Assembly: GCF_019429535.1 (NCBI RefSeq)
Contig: NZ_JAHXZM010000003.1
Location: 434,001-498,000 of the forward strand
Source of the DNA: Sphingomonas citricola
GTDB lineage: Bacteria > Pseudomonadota > Alphaproteobacteria > Sphingomonadales > Sphingomonadaceae
Direction: 5' to 3'
Length of the DNA stretch: 64,000 bases
The notes beneath the pieces were generated by a model. That model worked only from the letters and a program-made list of their open reading frames with translations, ran no database searches and was not told the DNA's origin. This document shows, in pieces, positions 20,870-30,011 of this stretch (within the stretch, counting starts at the first letter, position 1; each line of letters starts with the position of its first letter). The translations under genes and the position numbers were made by a program.

Positions 20870-21341
20870 TTTTCCTCCATGTTTTGAATGACTTAGTGTG
20901 GTTTCTAGGCTCACGAAGTGGCACCACTTCGTTGCTCGGGGTAAGAGCCGAATGCTCAGTGGCGCTGTCTTTTGAAAGCTTACTCCGCGTAAGTGGCTGC
21001 TTTCACACGCTTTTAAGTGAGATTATTTTGGTTTTTTGGGTAAGAGCAGCTCACTGTTAGTTAGCTGCTCTCGAACCACGGCTAGACCCACAATCGGCCG
21101 TTCCGTGGCGCCTTGACCTACCGCTATAGCGGTCGCTCGTTCACACTATCGACGATAGCGCGCATAGGTCAGGCTGTTGGCCACCTTGTTGCCGAAAGAC
21201 ACAGTTCTCGAGATTATGGTGGTTGCCGACTGCGAGTGGCCGAACCGCCCGTACTCTGACGCATCCGCCTTGCCGCCGCTTCGGCCGTCGCCATATGCTG
21301 CAACGCAGCAGATTGATCGGAAGCTGCCGAGGAGCCGAAGG
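20870..21341. other. Left end of island, no confident gene
   Basis: AT-richer sequence than the surroundings, with T-runs around 21010-21040 and a short inverted repeat at 21123-21132 (CTATAGCGGT context). Open frames here either translate the tRNA or lack family resemblance. A 55-codon upstream extension of the next gene starts at 21177 but is not needed for its fold. Confidence 0.4.
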
Positions 21342-22475
21342 ATGCGCCGCTTACTTGATCCCTCGACACGATGGTACGACGGGCGCGATCCCAATGAGGA
21401 TGTCGAGCGGCTGACTGAGCTAACCGACTTCGGTAAAAACCCCGGCGGGCTCCGCGCGCGGATCCATGTACCGGCGACTCTATCGGAGCATCCCGCGCTT
21501 GTGGTGGTGCTGCATGGCTGCACGCAGACCGCAGAAGCGTACGATCGCGGGTCAGGCTGGTCGCGGCTTGCCGACCGAAATGGGTTCGTGCTGCTCTACC
21601 CGGAGCAGATCCGCACCAACAACGCCAACCTGTGCTTCAATTGGTTCGAGCCAGGCGACATCGCGAGGGACATCGGAGAGGCGTCGTCGATCCGCCAGAT
21701 GATCGAGGCGGTGGTGACCAGCCACGGCATCGACCGGTCCCGCGTCTTCGTCACCGGGCTGTCGGCAGGCGGTGCGATGGCGTCAGTGATGCTCGCGACC
21801 TATCCCGAGACGTTCGCCGGCGGTGGGATCATCGCCGGTCTGCCCTATGGCTGTGCGACCAGCGTGCAGGAAGCGTTCGGCGTGATGCGGGCCCGCGGCA
21901 CGAACCGACCCGCCGCTCTGGCCGAACTCGTCCGTCGCGCGTCAAGTCACGACGGACCCTGGCCCACGATCTCGGTGTGGCACGGCACTGGTGACCTGAC
22001 CGTCAACCCGGGCAACGCCGAGGCGATCGTCGACCAGTGGCTTCCGCTGCACGGCGTGGCGAGAGGCTCGTCCAATGCCGATCTGGTCGACGGCTACCCC
22101 CATCGTGCCTGGCGGGACGCGGACGGCCGGATCGTGATCGAGGCCTACAGCATCTCCGGCATGGGCCACGGCACTCCGCTCGACGCGGGCGGCGCGGACC
22201 CATTCGAGGTTGCCGGCCCGCACATGCTCGACGTCGCGATCTCGTCGTCGCGGCGCCTTGCGGAGTTCTGGGGTTTGACTGGCGACACTGTTTCCCAGCG
22301 GCAGAAGGTAGATCGACCAACGCAACAGGATACTTCCCCGATCGGCATCGGCGCGAGCCTCGCGCCACGGGTCACGCGAGCCCAGCGGCTGCACCCCGAA
22401 ACGAACGACAGGGCAGCAGTCGACGTACGCCGGATCATTGAAGACGCGCTTCGTGCCGGTGGGCTGATGAATTAG
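21342..22475 (+). CDS. PHB-depolymerase-family esterase (alpha/beta hydrolase)
   Basis: A 377-residue serine hydrolase of the poly(3-hydroxybutyrate) depolymerase/LpqC esterase family. Visible are the oxyanion region VVVLHGCTQTAEAYD, the nucleophile elbow FVTGLSAGGAMASVMLA, an Asp-bearing SVWHGTGDLTV and the catalytic His in SGMGHGTPLD. No signal peptide is evident with this start. The start at 21342 has GAGGAG 8-13 nt upstream. The frame is open to an ATG at 21177, but those 55 residues lack family similarity. Substrate could be short polyester or other acyl esters. First gene of the island next to tRNA-Lys. Confidence 0.82.
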   Translation: MRRLLDPSTRWYDGRDPNEDVERLTELTDFGKNPGGLRARIHVPATLSEHPALVVVLHGCTQTAEAYDRGSGWSRLADRNGFVLLYPEQIRTNNANLCFNWFEPGDIARDIGEASSIRQMIEAVVTSHGIDRSRVFVTGLSAGGAMASVMLATYPETFAGGGIIAGLPYGCATSVQEAFGVMRARGTNRPAALAELVRRASSHDGPWPTISVWHGTGDLTVNPGNAEAIVDQWLPLHGVARGSSNADLVDGYPHRAWRDADGRIVIEAYSISGMGHGTPLDAGGADPFEVAGPHMLDVAISSSRRLAEFWGLTGDTVSQRQKVDRPTQQDTSPIGIGASLAPRVTRAQRLHPETNDRAAVDVRRIIEDALRAGGLMN

Positions 22476-22492
22476 CGCTGACCCCTGCAGCC

Positions 22493-23020
22493 TCACGGAC
22501 GAGATCCGGCGACCTTGCCGTGATCGGCCCTTTCGGAGTCAATTGGATCGTCACGGTCGGGATCACGACCCTGTTGGCGATCCAATGAGCGCATGATCGG
22601 CGTCACAGTCAGTCCGTGCAAGACGACCGAGAACAAGACAACAAGGCCAAGCAATCCCCAGAGGCGATCAGCGTCTGCAACGCTCACATGATTGAGGCCG
22701 TAGGCCAGGTAATAGATCGAGCCGACGCCCCGGATGCCGAAAAACGCGAGCGTCAGCTTCTCGGACCGCTCGGCCCTCAGGCCTGCGAGACCAATCAGGC
22801 CGGTGATCGGCCGGATCACGAGGATGATGGCGCTGGCAACCGCCGCCTCGCGCCACGACACCGCGGACAGGAGCCCGCTGACGAGCGCGCCCCCGAACAG
22901 CAGCAGCAGCACCATCATGGCCAGCCGTTCGATCTGCTCGGTCACGTCGTGCATGTCGTGGTGGAAGTCGTGATCCCGGTGCGTACCGCGGAACGTAAAG
23001 GCGTGCTTCGCCACCGGACC
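22493..23020 (-). pseudogene. C-terminal remnant of a cation:proton antiporter (CPA1 type)
   Basis: The frame encodes roughly the last 170 residues of a sodium/proton antiporter: TEQIERLAMMVLLLLFGGAL, a helix with ILVIRPITGLIGLAGL, the conserved FFGIRGVGSIYYLAYGLNH and a last helix VVLFSVVLHGLTVTPIM. Such proteins normally have 400 or more residues and 10-13 helices; only about three helices remain. Sequence beyond about 23020 no longer resembles the family although the frame continues to 23227, so the 5' half was lost by deletion or recombination. Boundary approximate. Confidence 0.75.
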
Positions 23021-23108
23021 TTCGCTGCACAACCCGTGCAGCATCGTCGCCCGATGTTCGCTGGGCTCGATGATCCGGCGGACGCAAGCTCTCCGGTGAC
23101 TCGAACGA

Positions 23109-23445
23109 TCAGACTGCCTTGTCGAGCTGCGCCATTTCAATGGCACGAAGCGGACGCCGTTCGAGGTTGAAGGTGTCCACGAACTTGACCGTAGCGCCGC
23201 CGGCGAGGTCGGATCCGAAATCACCATCGAACCGCCACAAAGGATGGATCATCAGGAAGACGTCCCCGTCCTTCTTGCGCTCGCGCAGCGCCGGGAGGCC
23301 CGACTGGGCGTGTATCTCGGCGATGAGCGAGTCCGGGCGCATGCCTGCACCAACGGGCATTTGAGCACCCGTTCCCGCGACCTGAACGAATTTCTGCTTC
23401 TTTAGGCCGCCGCCGAGCCGCTTCCCACCAAAAGTCTCGCGTGAC
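23109..23445 (-). pseudogene. C-terminal gene remnant, possibly helicase-related
   Basis: An open stretch of about 110 codons with good codon character but no convincing start. It contains KRLGGGLKKQKFVQVAG, DSLIAEIHAQSGLPALRER, VFLMIHPLWRFDG and VDTFNLERRPLRAIEMA. The ending resembles C-termini of large DEAD/DEAH-type proteins, but this is only an impression. It stops 89 nt before the antiporter remnant, so two unrelated gene ends lie side by side, as expected for deletion junctions in an island. Confidence 0.4.
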
Positions 23446-23578
23446 GCTCATGCCCGCTCAGGTGAGCACGCCTTTGCTTTGATCGGGCAAGCGCTTGATC
23501 GCGATCACGCCTAGCATTTCAGTCGCGAGCGACGATCTTCCGTTTCCCAATCACCTGTGTTTGTAACGCCCCCTACAC

Positions 23579-24450
23579 TCAGGTCCGTGTGGCCGCGGCC
23601 ACCTCCCGCTCGGCCTGCGTGAAGCCGTAAGCAGGCACGATCTCACCTTCGCGGGACGACGCGCGCGACCACTCGCGCTGCAACGTCTCGCCCGCAACGT
23701 CACCTGCACCTGCATAGACGCCCTCCGTGAGGGTCACGTGAGCGGCCGCGAAGTGCCCAGCACCCGCGCACAAGATCGCTCGGCTCGGCGCCTCATCGGA
23801 CACGAGCGCGAGCAGGCCCGGACTGACCAGTTCGGGCGCCAGCAGGCGCAGACTTTCTTCCGGCAGCACGTCGTGCGTCATGCCGGTCGCCGCGGTGGGC
23901 GCGAGGCAGTTGACGCGAATATCGTATTTCTCGCCCTCGATCGCCAAGGTCTGGGCCAACCCCACGAGCGCCATCTTTGCCGCGCCGTAGTTCGCCTGGC
24001 CGAAATTGCCGTACAGTCCCGACGAGGAGGTCGTCATGACGATCCGCCCGTGGCGTTGCGCGCGCATCGTCTCCCACACCGCCTTGGTGCAGATCGCCGC
24101 GCCGATCAGATGAACGTCGACCACCAGGCGGAAGTCGGCGATCGACATCTTCGCGAAGCTCTTGTCGCGCAGGATGCCGGCATTGTTGACGAGGATGTCG
24201 ACACGGCCCCAACGCTCGAGCGTCGTATTCACCATCACCGTCACACCGGCTTCGTCGGTCACCGTGGTGACGGCGGCGCGCGCCTCACCACCGGCGAGTT
24301 TGATCTCGTCCACCACCGATCCAGCTACGTCCGCCGCGAGGTCATTGACGACCACCTTCGCGCCTGTCGAGCAAGGTACAGCGCGTGTGCACGCCCGAGT
24401 CCGCCACCTGCTCCCGTCACGATCGCCACGCGACCATCCAACTTCGCCAT
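23579..24450 (-). pseudogene. Short-chain dehydrogenase with a frameshift
   Basis: An SDR of about 290 residues resembling the (3R)-hydroxyacyl-CoA dehydrogenase type of multifunctional enzyme 2. The start ATG at 24450 reads MAKLDGRVAIVTGAGGGLGR with the NAD-binding TGxxxGxG. Near 24361-24368 the frame is lost: CAGGCGCGAAG where CAGGGCGCGAAG would continue into VVVNDLAADVAGS. The rest carries NNAG, the SSSGLYGNFGQANYGAAK catalytic region and a normal C-terminus. A single missing G explains it. Either the gene is inactive or this is a sequencing error; the second half alone starts without a Rossmann loop and would not bind NAD. Confidence 0.8.
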
Positions 24451-24531
24451 GCCGTCCCCCAAGCCATTCAGGCCGACACCGCTACCAGCAGCTTAGTTGG
24501 CTATCAAGCTAGTGAGTGTACACGCGTGAGA

Positions 24532-25236
24532 TTACTTCCCCGTTGCCCCACACACCGCACGAAAACCGGCGGCCATGAAGGTCGCCATGCGCTGCTTGAC
24601 CGCGAGGAAATCGTCGGAGCGGCACAAGCCGCCTGATAGTTTATCGATGCGGCCCGTGCGCGCGAGCGTCAGCATCAGCGAGCCGGTGACGAAGTGATAG
24701 CCCCATAGGATGTCCTCGCGTGGGCAGTCGGGCAGCGCGCGCTCGAGCAACCCGATCAGCCGCAGCACGACCGGATCGAAATACTCGTCCATCAACTCCG
24801 CGCCCCATTCTGGCGTGTTGGCAACCTGCGCACCGAGCGCGGCGTAGTTCTTCCACCCCTCGCCTCCCTCGATATAGAGGTCGAGGTCGGTGTCGAGGAA
24901 GGCGTGCAGCGCGCCCTCGATCGTCGGCGCGCCCCCGCACGCCGCCTCGTAATCGTCGAGCGCGCGCATCCGCGTCTGGCTCGTCACCACCGCGCGGCGC
25001 GCGAATACCGCGTCGAACAGCGCCTTCTTGTCGGTGAAATAATAATTGAGCAGCGTGTGGTGCACGCCGACGCGCTTGGCCACGTCCTTCAGTGTCACGC
25101 CGTGCAGACCGTGGCGCGAGAACAGCTCTTCCGCCACATCGAGGATCTGCTCGGTCATCTCGGCGCGCTGTTCTGCCTTCTTGGAACGGCGCTTGGGTGT
25201 GGGTGCGATGGTCACGTGCCCAGTTGTGCCAACCAC
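24532..25236 (-). CDS. TetR/AcrR-family transcriptional regulator
   Basis: A 234-residue regulator with the N-terminal helix-turn-helix at about residues 24-70 (EQILDVAEELFSRHG, GVTLKDVAKRVGVHHTLLNY, YFTDKKALF) and a ligand-binding C-terminal domain. The start is a GTG; a second GTG at 25215 is also possible. It is transcribed divergently from the MFS-esterase pair with 116 nt between them, the usual layout for a repressor controlling the adjacent cassette and sensing its substrate or product. Confidence 0.88.
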   Translation of the reverse strand: MVGTTGHVTIAPTPKRRSKKAEQRAEMTEQILDVAEELFSRHGLHGVTLKDVAKRVGVHHTLLNYYFTDKKALFDAVFARRAVVTSQTRMRALDDYEAACGGAPTIEGALHAFLDTDLDLYIEGGEGWKNYAALGAQVANTPEWGAELMDEYFDPVVLRLIGLLERALPDCPREDILWGYHFVTGSLMLTLARTGRIDKLSGGLCRSDDFLAVKQRMATFMAAGFRAVCGATGK

Positions 25237-25352
25237 CGTGCACGAGCGTCAAGCGATCAGCTGCGCACAGCAACATTCACACACACGATAGCGTTTGTTG
25301 ACATGAGCTTCCGATCACGCGCATGCTGTGTCCAATAACTGGAGAGGAGAGC

Positions 25353-26708
25353 ATGCGCATGAGCAGCTCGATCAATGCCGCATTGCCGGGCGGTGATGTC
25401 GCCGGTGTGCGTCCCGACGTGCGGATCGCCCCCCGCGAGATCGCGGGATTGCCGCGCCATCCGCGCGTGATGCTGGCGCTCTTGACCTTCGTCTACGTCA
25501 TCAACTTCCTCGACCGACAGCTGCTCGGCATCCTGGCGAAGCCGATCCAGGACACGCTGCACGTCAGCGACGGGCAGCTCGGGCTGATCGGTGGGCTCTA
25601 TTTCGCGATGTTCTACTGCTTCATCGCGATCCCTGTCGGCTGGCTCGCCGATCGCACCAACCGCGTGTCGATCGTGTCGCTCGCCTGCGGGATCTGGAGC
25701 GTGGCGACGATCGGCTGCGGAATGGCGGGCAATTACGCGCAACTGGTCGGCGCGCGCATGCTCGTCGGCTTCGGCGAGGCGGGCGGCGTGCCGCCGTCCT
25801 ACGCGCTCATCACCGACAGCTTCCCGCCGCATAAGCGCGGCACCGCGCTCGCGATCTTCAACCTGGGTCCCGCGATCGGTGCTGCGATCGGGATCGCGTT
25901 CGGTGCGACGATCGCGACGCTGTTCAACTGGCGCGACGCGTTCGTCTCGATCGGCGTGGTCGGCATCGTCACCGCGATCGCGGTCAAGCTGGTGCTGCGC
26001 GATCCGGTGCGCGGCGGCATGGACCACGGCAATGCCGCGGCCAGCGTCGGGAAGGCGCCGTTCATCGGCACGATGCGGATGTTCTTCACGCATCGCACGC
26101 TGATGCTCGCCGCACTCGGCAGCGGGGCGACGCAGTTCGTCACCTACGGCCTCGGCAATTTCGCGGTGCTGTTCCTGATGCGCGAGAAGGGCATGCTGCT
26201 GACCGATGTCGCGGTCTGGTACGCGCTCGTCGTGGTGATCGGCATGGGTGGCGGGATGCTGGTGTCGGGACGCGTGATCGACCGCTTCGTTGCCCGCTCG
26301 CGCACCGTCTACGCGCTTGCCCCCGCGATCTCGCTCGCGGTCGCGCTGCCCTTCTACGTCGCGTTCGTCTGGGCGCCTGGCTGGCCGCTCGCGCTCGCGC
26401 TGCTGACGATCGTCATGCTGTTCAACTATTTCTATCTCTCCTGCTCGGTCGCGCTGGTGCAGGAGGAGGTCCGCCCCGACGAGCGCGTCATGTCGGGCGC
26501 GCTGCTGCTCTTGGTCATGAATTTCGTCGGGCTCGGTCTCGGCCCGACCTACGTCGGCTGGGCGAGCGACCGGCTGGCCGCGGGCGGGCACGCGCACGCG
26601 CTGCAACTCGCGCTCTACTCGCTCGCCCCCTTCTACGTCCTCGCCGTCGTCATCTTTCTCGCGCTCGCGCGCCGGTTGCGCGGCACCAATGGGAGCATCA
26701 CCGCATGA
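25353..26708 (+). CDS. MFS transporter, Spinster-like
   Basis: About 451 residues with 12 membrane segments. The first carries FVYVINFLDRQLLGILAKPI and the loop 2-3 motif GWLADRTNRVSIV; the region PSYALITDSFPPHKRGTALA is characteristic of Spinster-type MFS proteins common in sphingomonad catabolic clusters. The start was taken at 25353 because GGAGAGGAGA lies directly upstream; a second ATG follows at 25359. The stop overlaps the start of the carboxylesterase (ATGA), so the transporter probably moves that enzyme's substrate or product. Confidence 0.88.
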   Translation: MRMSSSINAALPGGDVAGVRPDVRIAPREIAGLPRHPRVMLALLTFVYVINFLDRQLLGILAKPIQDTLHVSDGQLGLIGGLYFAMFYCFIAIPVGWLADRTNRVSIVSLACGIWSVATIGCGMAGNYAQLVGARMLVGFGEAGGVPPSYALITDSFPPHKRGTALAIFNLGPAIGAAIGIAFGATIATLFNWRDAFVSIGVVGIVTAIAVKLVLRDPVRGGMDHGNAAASVGKAPFIGTMRMFFTHRTLMLAALGSGATQFVTYGLGNFAVLFLMREKGMLLTDVAVWYALVVVIGMGGGMLVSGRVIDRFVARSRTVYALAPAISLAVALPFYVAFVWAPGWPLALALLTIVMLFNYFYLSCSVALVQEEVRPDERVMSGALLLLVMNFVGLGLGPTYVGWASDRLAAGGHAHALQLALYSLAPFYVLAVVIFLALARRLRGTNGSITA

Positions 26709-28345
26709 GCTATCGCCGCCTGTTCCTAGCCGCTGGTGCGCTGCTCGCCGCGCCGGCTGCCGTCGCTCAGCAGTCTGCGCCAATGGTACGTGCGCCGGCG
26801 GGTCCGGTCGCGGGTACGTTCGATGGCGACATCCGCGTGTTCAGGGGCATTCCCTACGCGCAGGCACCGATCGGCAACCTTCGCTGGAAACCGCCCGTTC
26901 CCGCACCCGCATGGACGACGGTGCGCGCAGCCACCGACTTCGGTCCGGCGTGCATCCAGCCGACATCCAAGACGCCCAACGTCTACACCCCGCCCGCGCC
27001 GCTGCCGACGAGCGAGGACTGCCTGTCGCTCAATGTCTGGACGCCGAAGAATGCGGCCAAGGCGCCCGTGTTCGTGTGGATCCACGGTGGCTCGCTGGTC
27101 GCGGGGTCGAGCCGCGAGGTCACCTACGACGGCAGCGCGTTGGCGAAGCGCGGGGTCATCGTGGTATCGATCAACTACCGCCTCGGCGCGCTCGGCTGGA
27201 TGGCGCATCCCTCGCTCAGCCGCGAGAGCGGGCAGCACGTGTCGGGCAATTACGGCCTGCTCGATCAGATCGCCGCGCTTCAATGGGTCAAGCGCAACAT
27301 CGCGGCGTTCGGCGGGAACGCGGGCAATGTCACGATCGCAGGCGAATCGGCCGGTGCGCTCAGCGTCATGTTCCTCATGGAGAGCCCCCAGGCGCGCGGG
27401 CTGTTCAACAAGGCGGTGGCGGAGAGCGCGTACATGATCTCGCTGCCCGAACTGCGCCGCGCCGCCTACGGCATGCCCTCGGGCGAGGCGATGGGGCAGA
27501 TGCTGCAGGCAGGCGTGCAGGCGCCCGATCTCGCCAGCCTGCGCGCGCTGGGCGCACAAGAACTGACCGACCGTGCCGCCGCGCTCGGTTTTTTTCCGAT
27601 CGCAACAGTCGACGGCGACGTGATGCCGGCACAGATGACGACGACGTTCGACGAGGGCAAACAGGCCGCGGTTCCGATCCTGACCGGGTTCAACCAGGGC
27701 GAGATCCGCTCGCTGCGTATGCTGGCGGCGAAGGCGCCTGCGTCGTCGGCGGAGTATGAGAAGACGATCCGCGCGCGCTACGGCGACATGGCCGACGCGT
27801 TCCTGCAACTCTACCCGGCGGCGGGTTACAAGGAGAGCATCCTCAAAGCACCACGCGACGCGCTCTACGGCTGGACCGCCGAGCGCCTCGCCCGCAAGCA
27901 GCAGGCCGTCGGACAGCACGCCTATCTCTACCTGTTCGACCACGGTTATCCCGCGATGGACGCGGCCGACCTGCACGCCTTTCATGCGAGCGAGCTGCCC
28001 TATGTGTTCGGCACGGTGAAGCCTGCCGGGCCGAACTGGCCCGCGATGCCCGACACGCCCGCTGAACATGCGCTGTCGAACGCGATGACCGATTATTGGG
28101 CGAGCTTCGCCACGACGGGCGTGCCGGTGAGCCGGGGCGCCCCCGCCTGGCCCGCGTTCGGGCAGGATCGCGCGTTCCTGCACATCACCAATGCGCCGCG
28201 TGGCAAGACCGCGCTGATGCCGGGCATGTTCGAGCTAAACGAGACGGTGATGTGCCGCCGGCGCGCAAGCGGCAAGCAGGCGTGGAACTGGAACGTCGGC
28301 CTCGCCGCGCCGACCTTGCCGGCGAAGACAGAAGGCTGCGGCTGA
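26705..28345 (+). CDS. Type-B carboxylesterase, secreted
   Basis: A 546-residue esterase of the COesterase family. A signal peptide (about 1-21, ending AAVA-Q) predicts export to the periplasm or beyond. The oxyanion motif HGGS is at 127-130, the nucleophile Ser215 lies in TIAGESAGALS, and the AFHASELPYVFG segment carries the catalytic His. EDCLSLNVWTP is a second family signature. It overlaps the upstream MFS gene by 4 nt. Likely role: hydrolysis of an ester, releasing an acid for the acyl-CoA synthetase encoded next. Substrate unknown. Confidence 0.9.
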   Translation: MSYRRLFLAAGALLAAPAAVAQQSAPMVRAPAGPVAGTFDGDIRVFRGIPYAQAPIGNLRWKPPVPAPAWTTVRAATDFGPACIQPTSKTPNVYTPPAPLPTSEDCLSLNVWTPKNAAKAPVFVWIHGGSLVAGSSREVTYDGSALAKRGVIVVSINYRLGALGWMAHPSLSRESGQHVSGNYGLLDQIAALQWVKRNIAAFGGNAGNVTIAGESAGALSVMFLMESPQARGLFNKAVAESAYMISLPELRRAAYGMPSGEAMGQMLQAGVQAPDLASLRALGAQELTDRAAALGFFPIATVDGDVMPAQMTTTFDEGKQAAVPILTGFNQGEIRSLRMLAAKAPASSAEYEKTIRARYGDMADAFLQLYPAAGYKESILKAPRDALYGWTAERLARKQQAVGQHAYLYLFDHGYPAMDAADLHAFHASELPYVFGTVKPAGPNWPAMPDTPAEHALSNAMTDYWASFATTGVPVSRGAPAWPAFGQDRAFLHITNAPRGKTALMPGMFELNETVMCRRRASGKQAWNWNVGLAAPTLPAKTEGCG

Positions 28346-28384
28346 CGCGGCGCGGCCCCTAATCGGGGGGCCGCGTCCTGCGCG

Positions 28385-29968
28385 TCAGCGCGCCGTCGCC
28401 GCGCTGATGCGTCCGTTCGCCAGATCGTCGCGCAACCGCACCTTATCGATCTTGCCCGACGCGGCGAGCGGCATCGCGTCAACCGCGGCGACCTGATCGG
28501 GCAGCCACCAGTCGGGCACGCGCCCGCGCAGCAGCTCGATCAGCCCGCGCGCGTCGCCGGCTTGTGCCGCGTCGACATCGACGACCAGCACCGGGCGCTC
28601 GCCCCATTTCACGTCCTCGCGCGCCACCACCGCGACGTGGCGGACGCTCGGATGCGCACCGACGATCGCCTCAATCTCCGACGGGTTGATCCACTCGCCA
28701 CCCGACTTGATCAGGTCCTTGGCACGCCCATTGATCGTCAGATTGCCGTCCGTGTTGATCGTCGCCAGATCGCCCGTGTCAAAATATCCTTCGGCGTCGA
28801 GCACGCTTTCCTCACCGCCGAAATAGCGCTCGACCACGCTGTGTCCTTTGACCATCAACCGCCCTTCGACCCCGCGCTGCTCCGGCAGGGTCGCGCCGTC
28901 ACCGTCGACCAGTTTCAGGTCCAGTCCCAGAGGAGCACGGCCCGCACCCGTGCTCGGCACGCCTGGCGGTGCGATCGCACCGACCGGCGACAATTCGGTC
29001 ATGCCCCAGCTCGTCTGGATCTCGGCGTCGAAGCGCTCACCCAATCGCTCGAGCAGCGCGTCGGGGCACGCCGAACCGCCGATCACGACGCGGGCGAGGT
29101 CGGGCAGCGTCTCTCCGCCGCGCTCCAGATGGTCGGCAACGCCGAGCCATACCGTCTGTACCCCCACTGCCAGCGTGACACCCTCGTCGCGCATCAGCCG
29201 CGCGAGGCTTGCGCCATCGAGCGTGCGTCCTGGCAGCACCAGCTTCGCGCCCACCGCGGGTGCGGCGAACGGCAGGCCCCAGCCGTTGGCGTGGAACATC
29301 GGCACCGCGAGCAGCAGCGTCTCGCGCGCGGTCAGCCCGACCGCGTCGGCCTGCAACGCGCGCAGCGTGTGAAGGTAGTTCGAACGGTGGGTGTAAGTGA
29401 CGCCCTTTGGCTTCCCCGTCGTTCCCGAGGTGTAGCACAGTCCGGCCGGGCTTTCCTCGTCGAATACGCCCCACTCGGCGGGTACACCGGCGCGCGCGAG
29501 CAGCTTCTCGTACCCCGCGACTGGTACCGGCAGGTCGACGGGCACGCCCTCGTCGTCGAGCACGATCACCTGGCGCACGCTGCGGCAGCGTGCCAGCGCC
29601 GGCGCGACCAGCGGCAGCAGGTCGGCGGCGACCGCGATCACCTTGTCCTCGGCTTCATCGATGATCGCGGAAAGGTGATCGGCGGAAAGCCGCGGGTTGA
29701 GCGTGTGGCACACCAGCCCCGCCCCCATTGCGGCGTAGTAGAGCTCGAGGTGGTGGATCGTGTTCCACGCGAGTGTTCCGACACGGTCGCCCGGCTCGAG
29801 CCCGAGTGCCAGCAGCGCGCCCGACATCAGGTTGCTGCGCGCGCGCAGGCCGGCGTAGCTCGTCCGCCGCATGGAGCCGTCTGCCCGCGCCTCCACCACC
29901 TCGCGCGCACCGTGCCACTTGGCCGCGTGATCGAGGAACTTATCCACGGTCAGCCGATAATGCTGCAT
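28385..29968 (-). CDS. Acyl-CoA synthetase (AMP-forming)
   Basis: A 527-residue ANL-superfamily ligase that activates a carboxylic acid to its CoA thioester via an acyl-AMP. Motifs: P-loop-like LCYTSGTTGKPKGVTYTHRS, TSWGMTELSP, the GYFDTGDLATI segment, and the C-terminal catalytic lysine in LAASGKIDKVRLR. It is closest in layout to medium/long-chain fatty-acyl-CoA ligases such as AlkK, but the acid cannot be named. Convergent with the carboxylesterase (39 nt apart) and 43 nt downstream of the TonB receptor gene, so it is probably co-transcribed with the receptor. Confidence 0.88.
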   Translation of the reverse strand: MQHYRLTVDKFLDHAAKWHGAREVVEARADGSMRRTSYAGLRARSNLMSGALLALGLEPGDRVGTLAWNTIHHLELYYAAMGAGLVCHTLNPRLSADHLSAIIDEAEDKVIAVAADLLPLVAPALARCRSVRQVIVLDDEGVPVDLPVPVAGYEKLLARAGVPAEWGVFDEESPAGLCYTSGTTGKPKGVTYTHRSNYLHTLRALQADAVGLTARETLLLAVPMFHANGWGLPFAAPAVGAKLVLPGRTLDGASLARLMRDEGVTLAVGVQTVWLGVADHLERGGETLPDLARVVIGGSACPDALLERLGERFDAEIQTSWGMTELSPVGAIAPPGVPSTGAGRAPLGLDLKLVDGDGATLPEQRGVEGRLMVKGHSVVERYFGGEESVLDAEGYFDTGDLATINTDGNLTINGRAKDLIKSGGEWINPSEIEAIVGAHPSVRHVAVVAREDVKWGERPVLVVDVDAAQAGDARGLIELLRGRVPDWWLPDQVAAVDAMPLAASGKIDKVRLRDDLANGRISAATAR

Positions 29969-30011
29969 CTGTTATGTCCGTTGGCGTGGAAGGTTGGCGG
30001 CGCGATGCGCA

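Noticed and set aside
21146..21523. 125-codon minus-strand frame with GHSQSATTIISRTVSFGNK
   Set aside because: Briefly suggested a recombinase tail, but no catalytic tyrosine context follows, and it overlaps the esterase coding start antisense.
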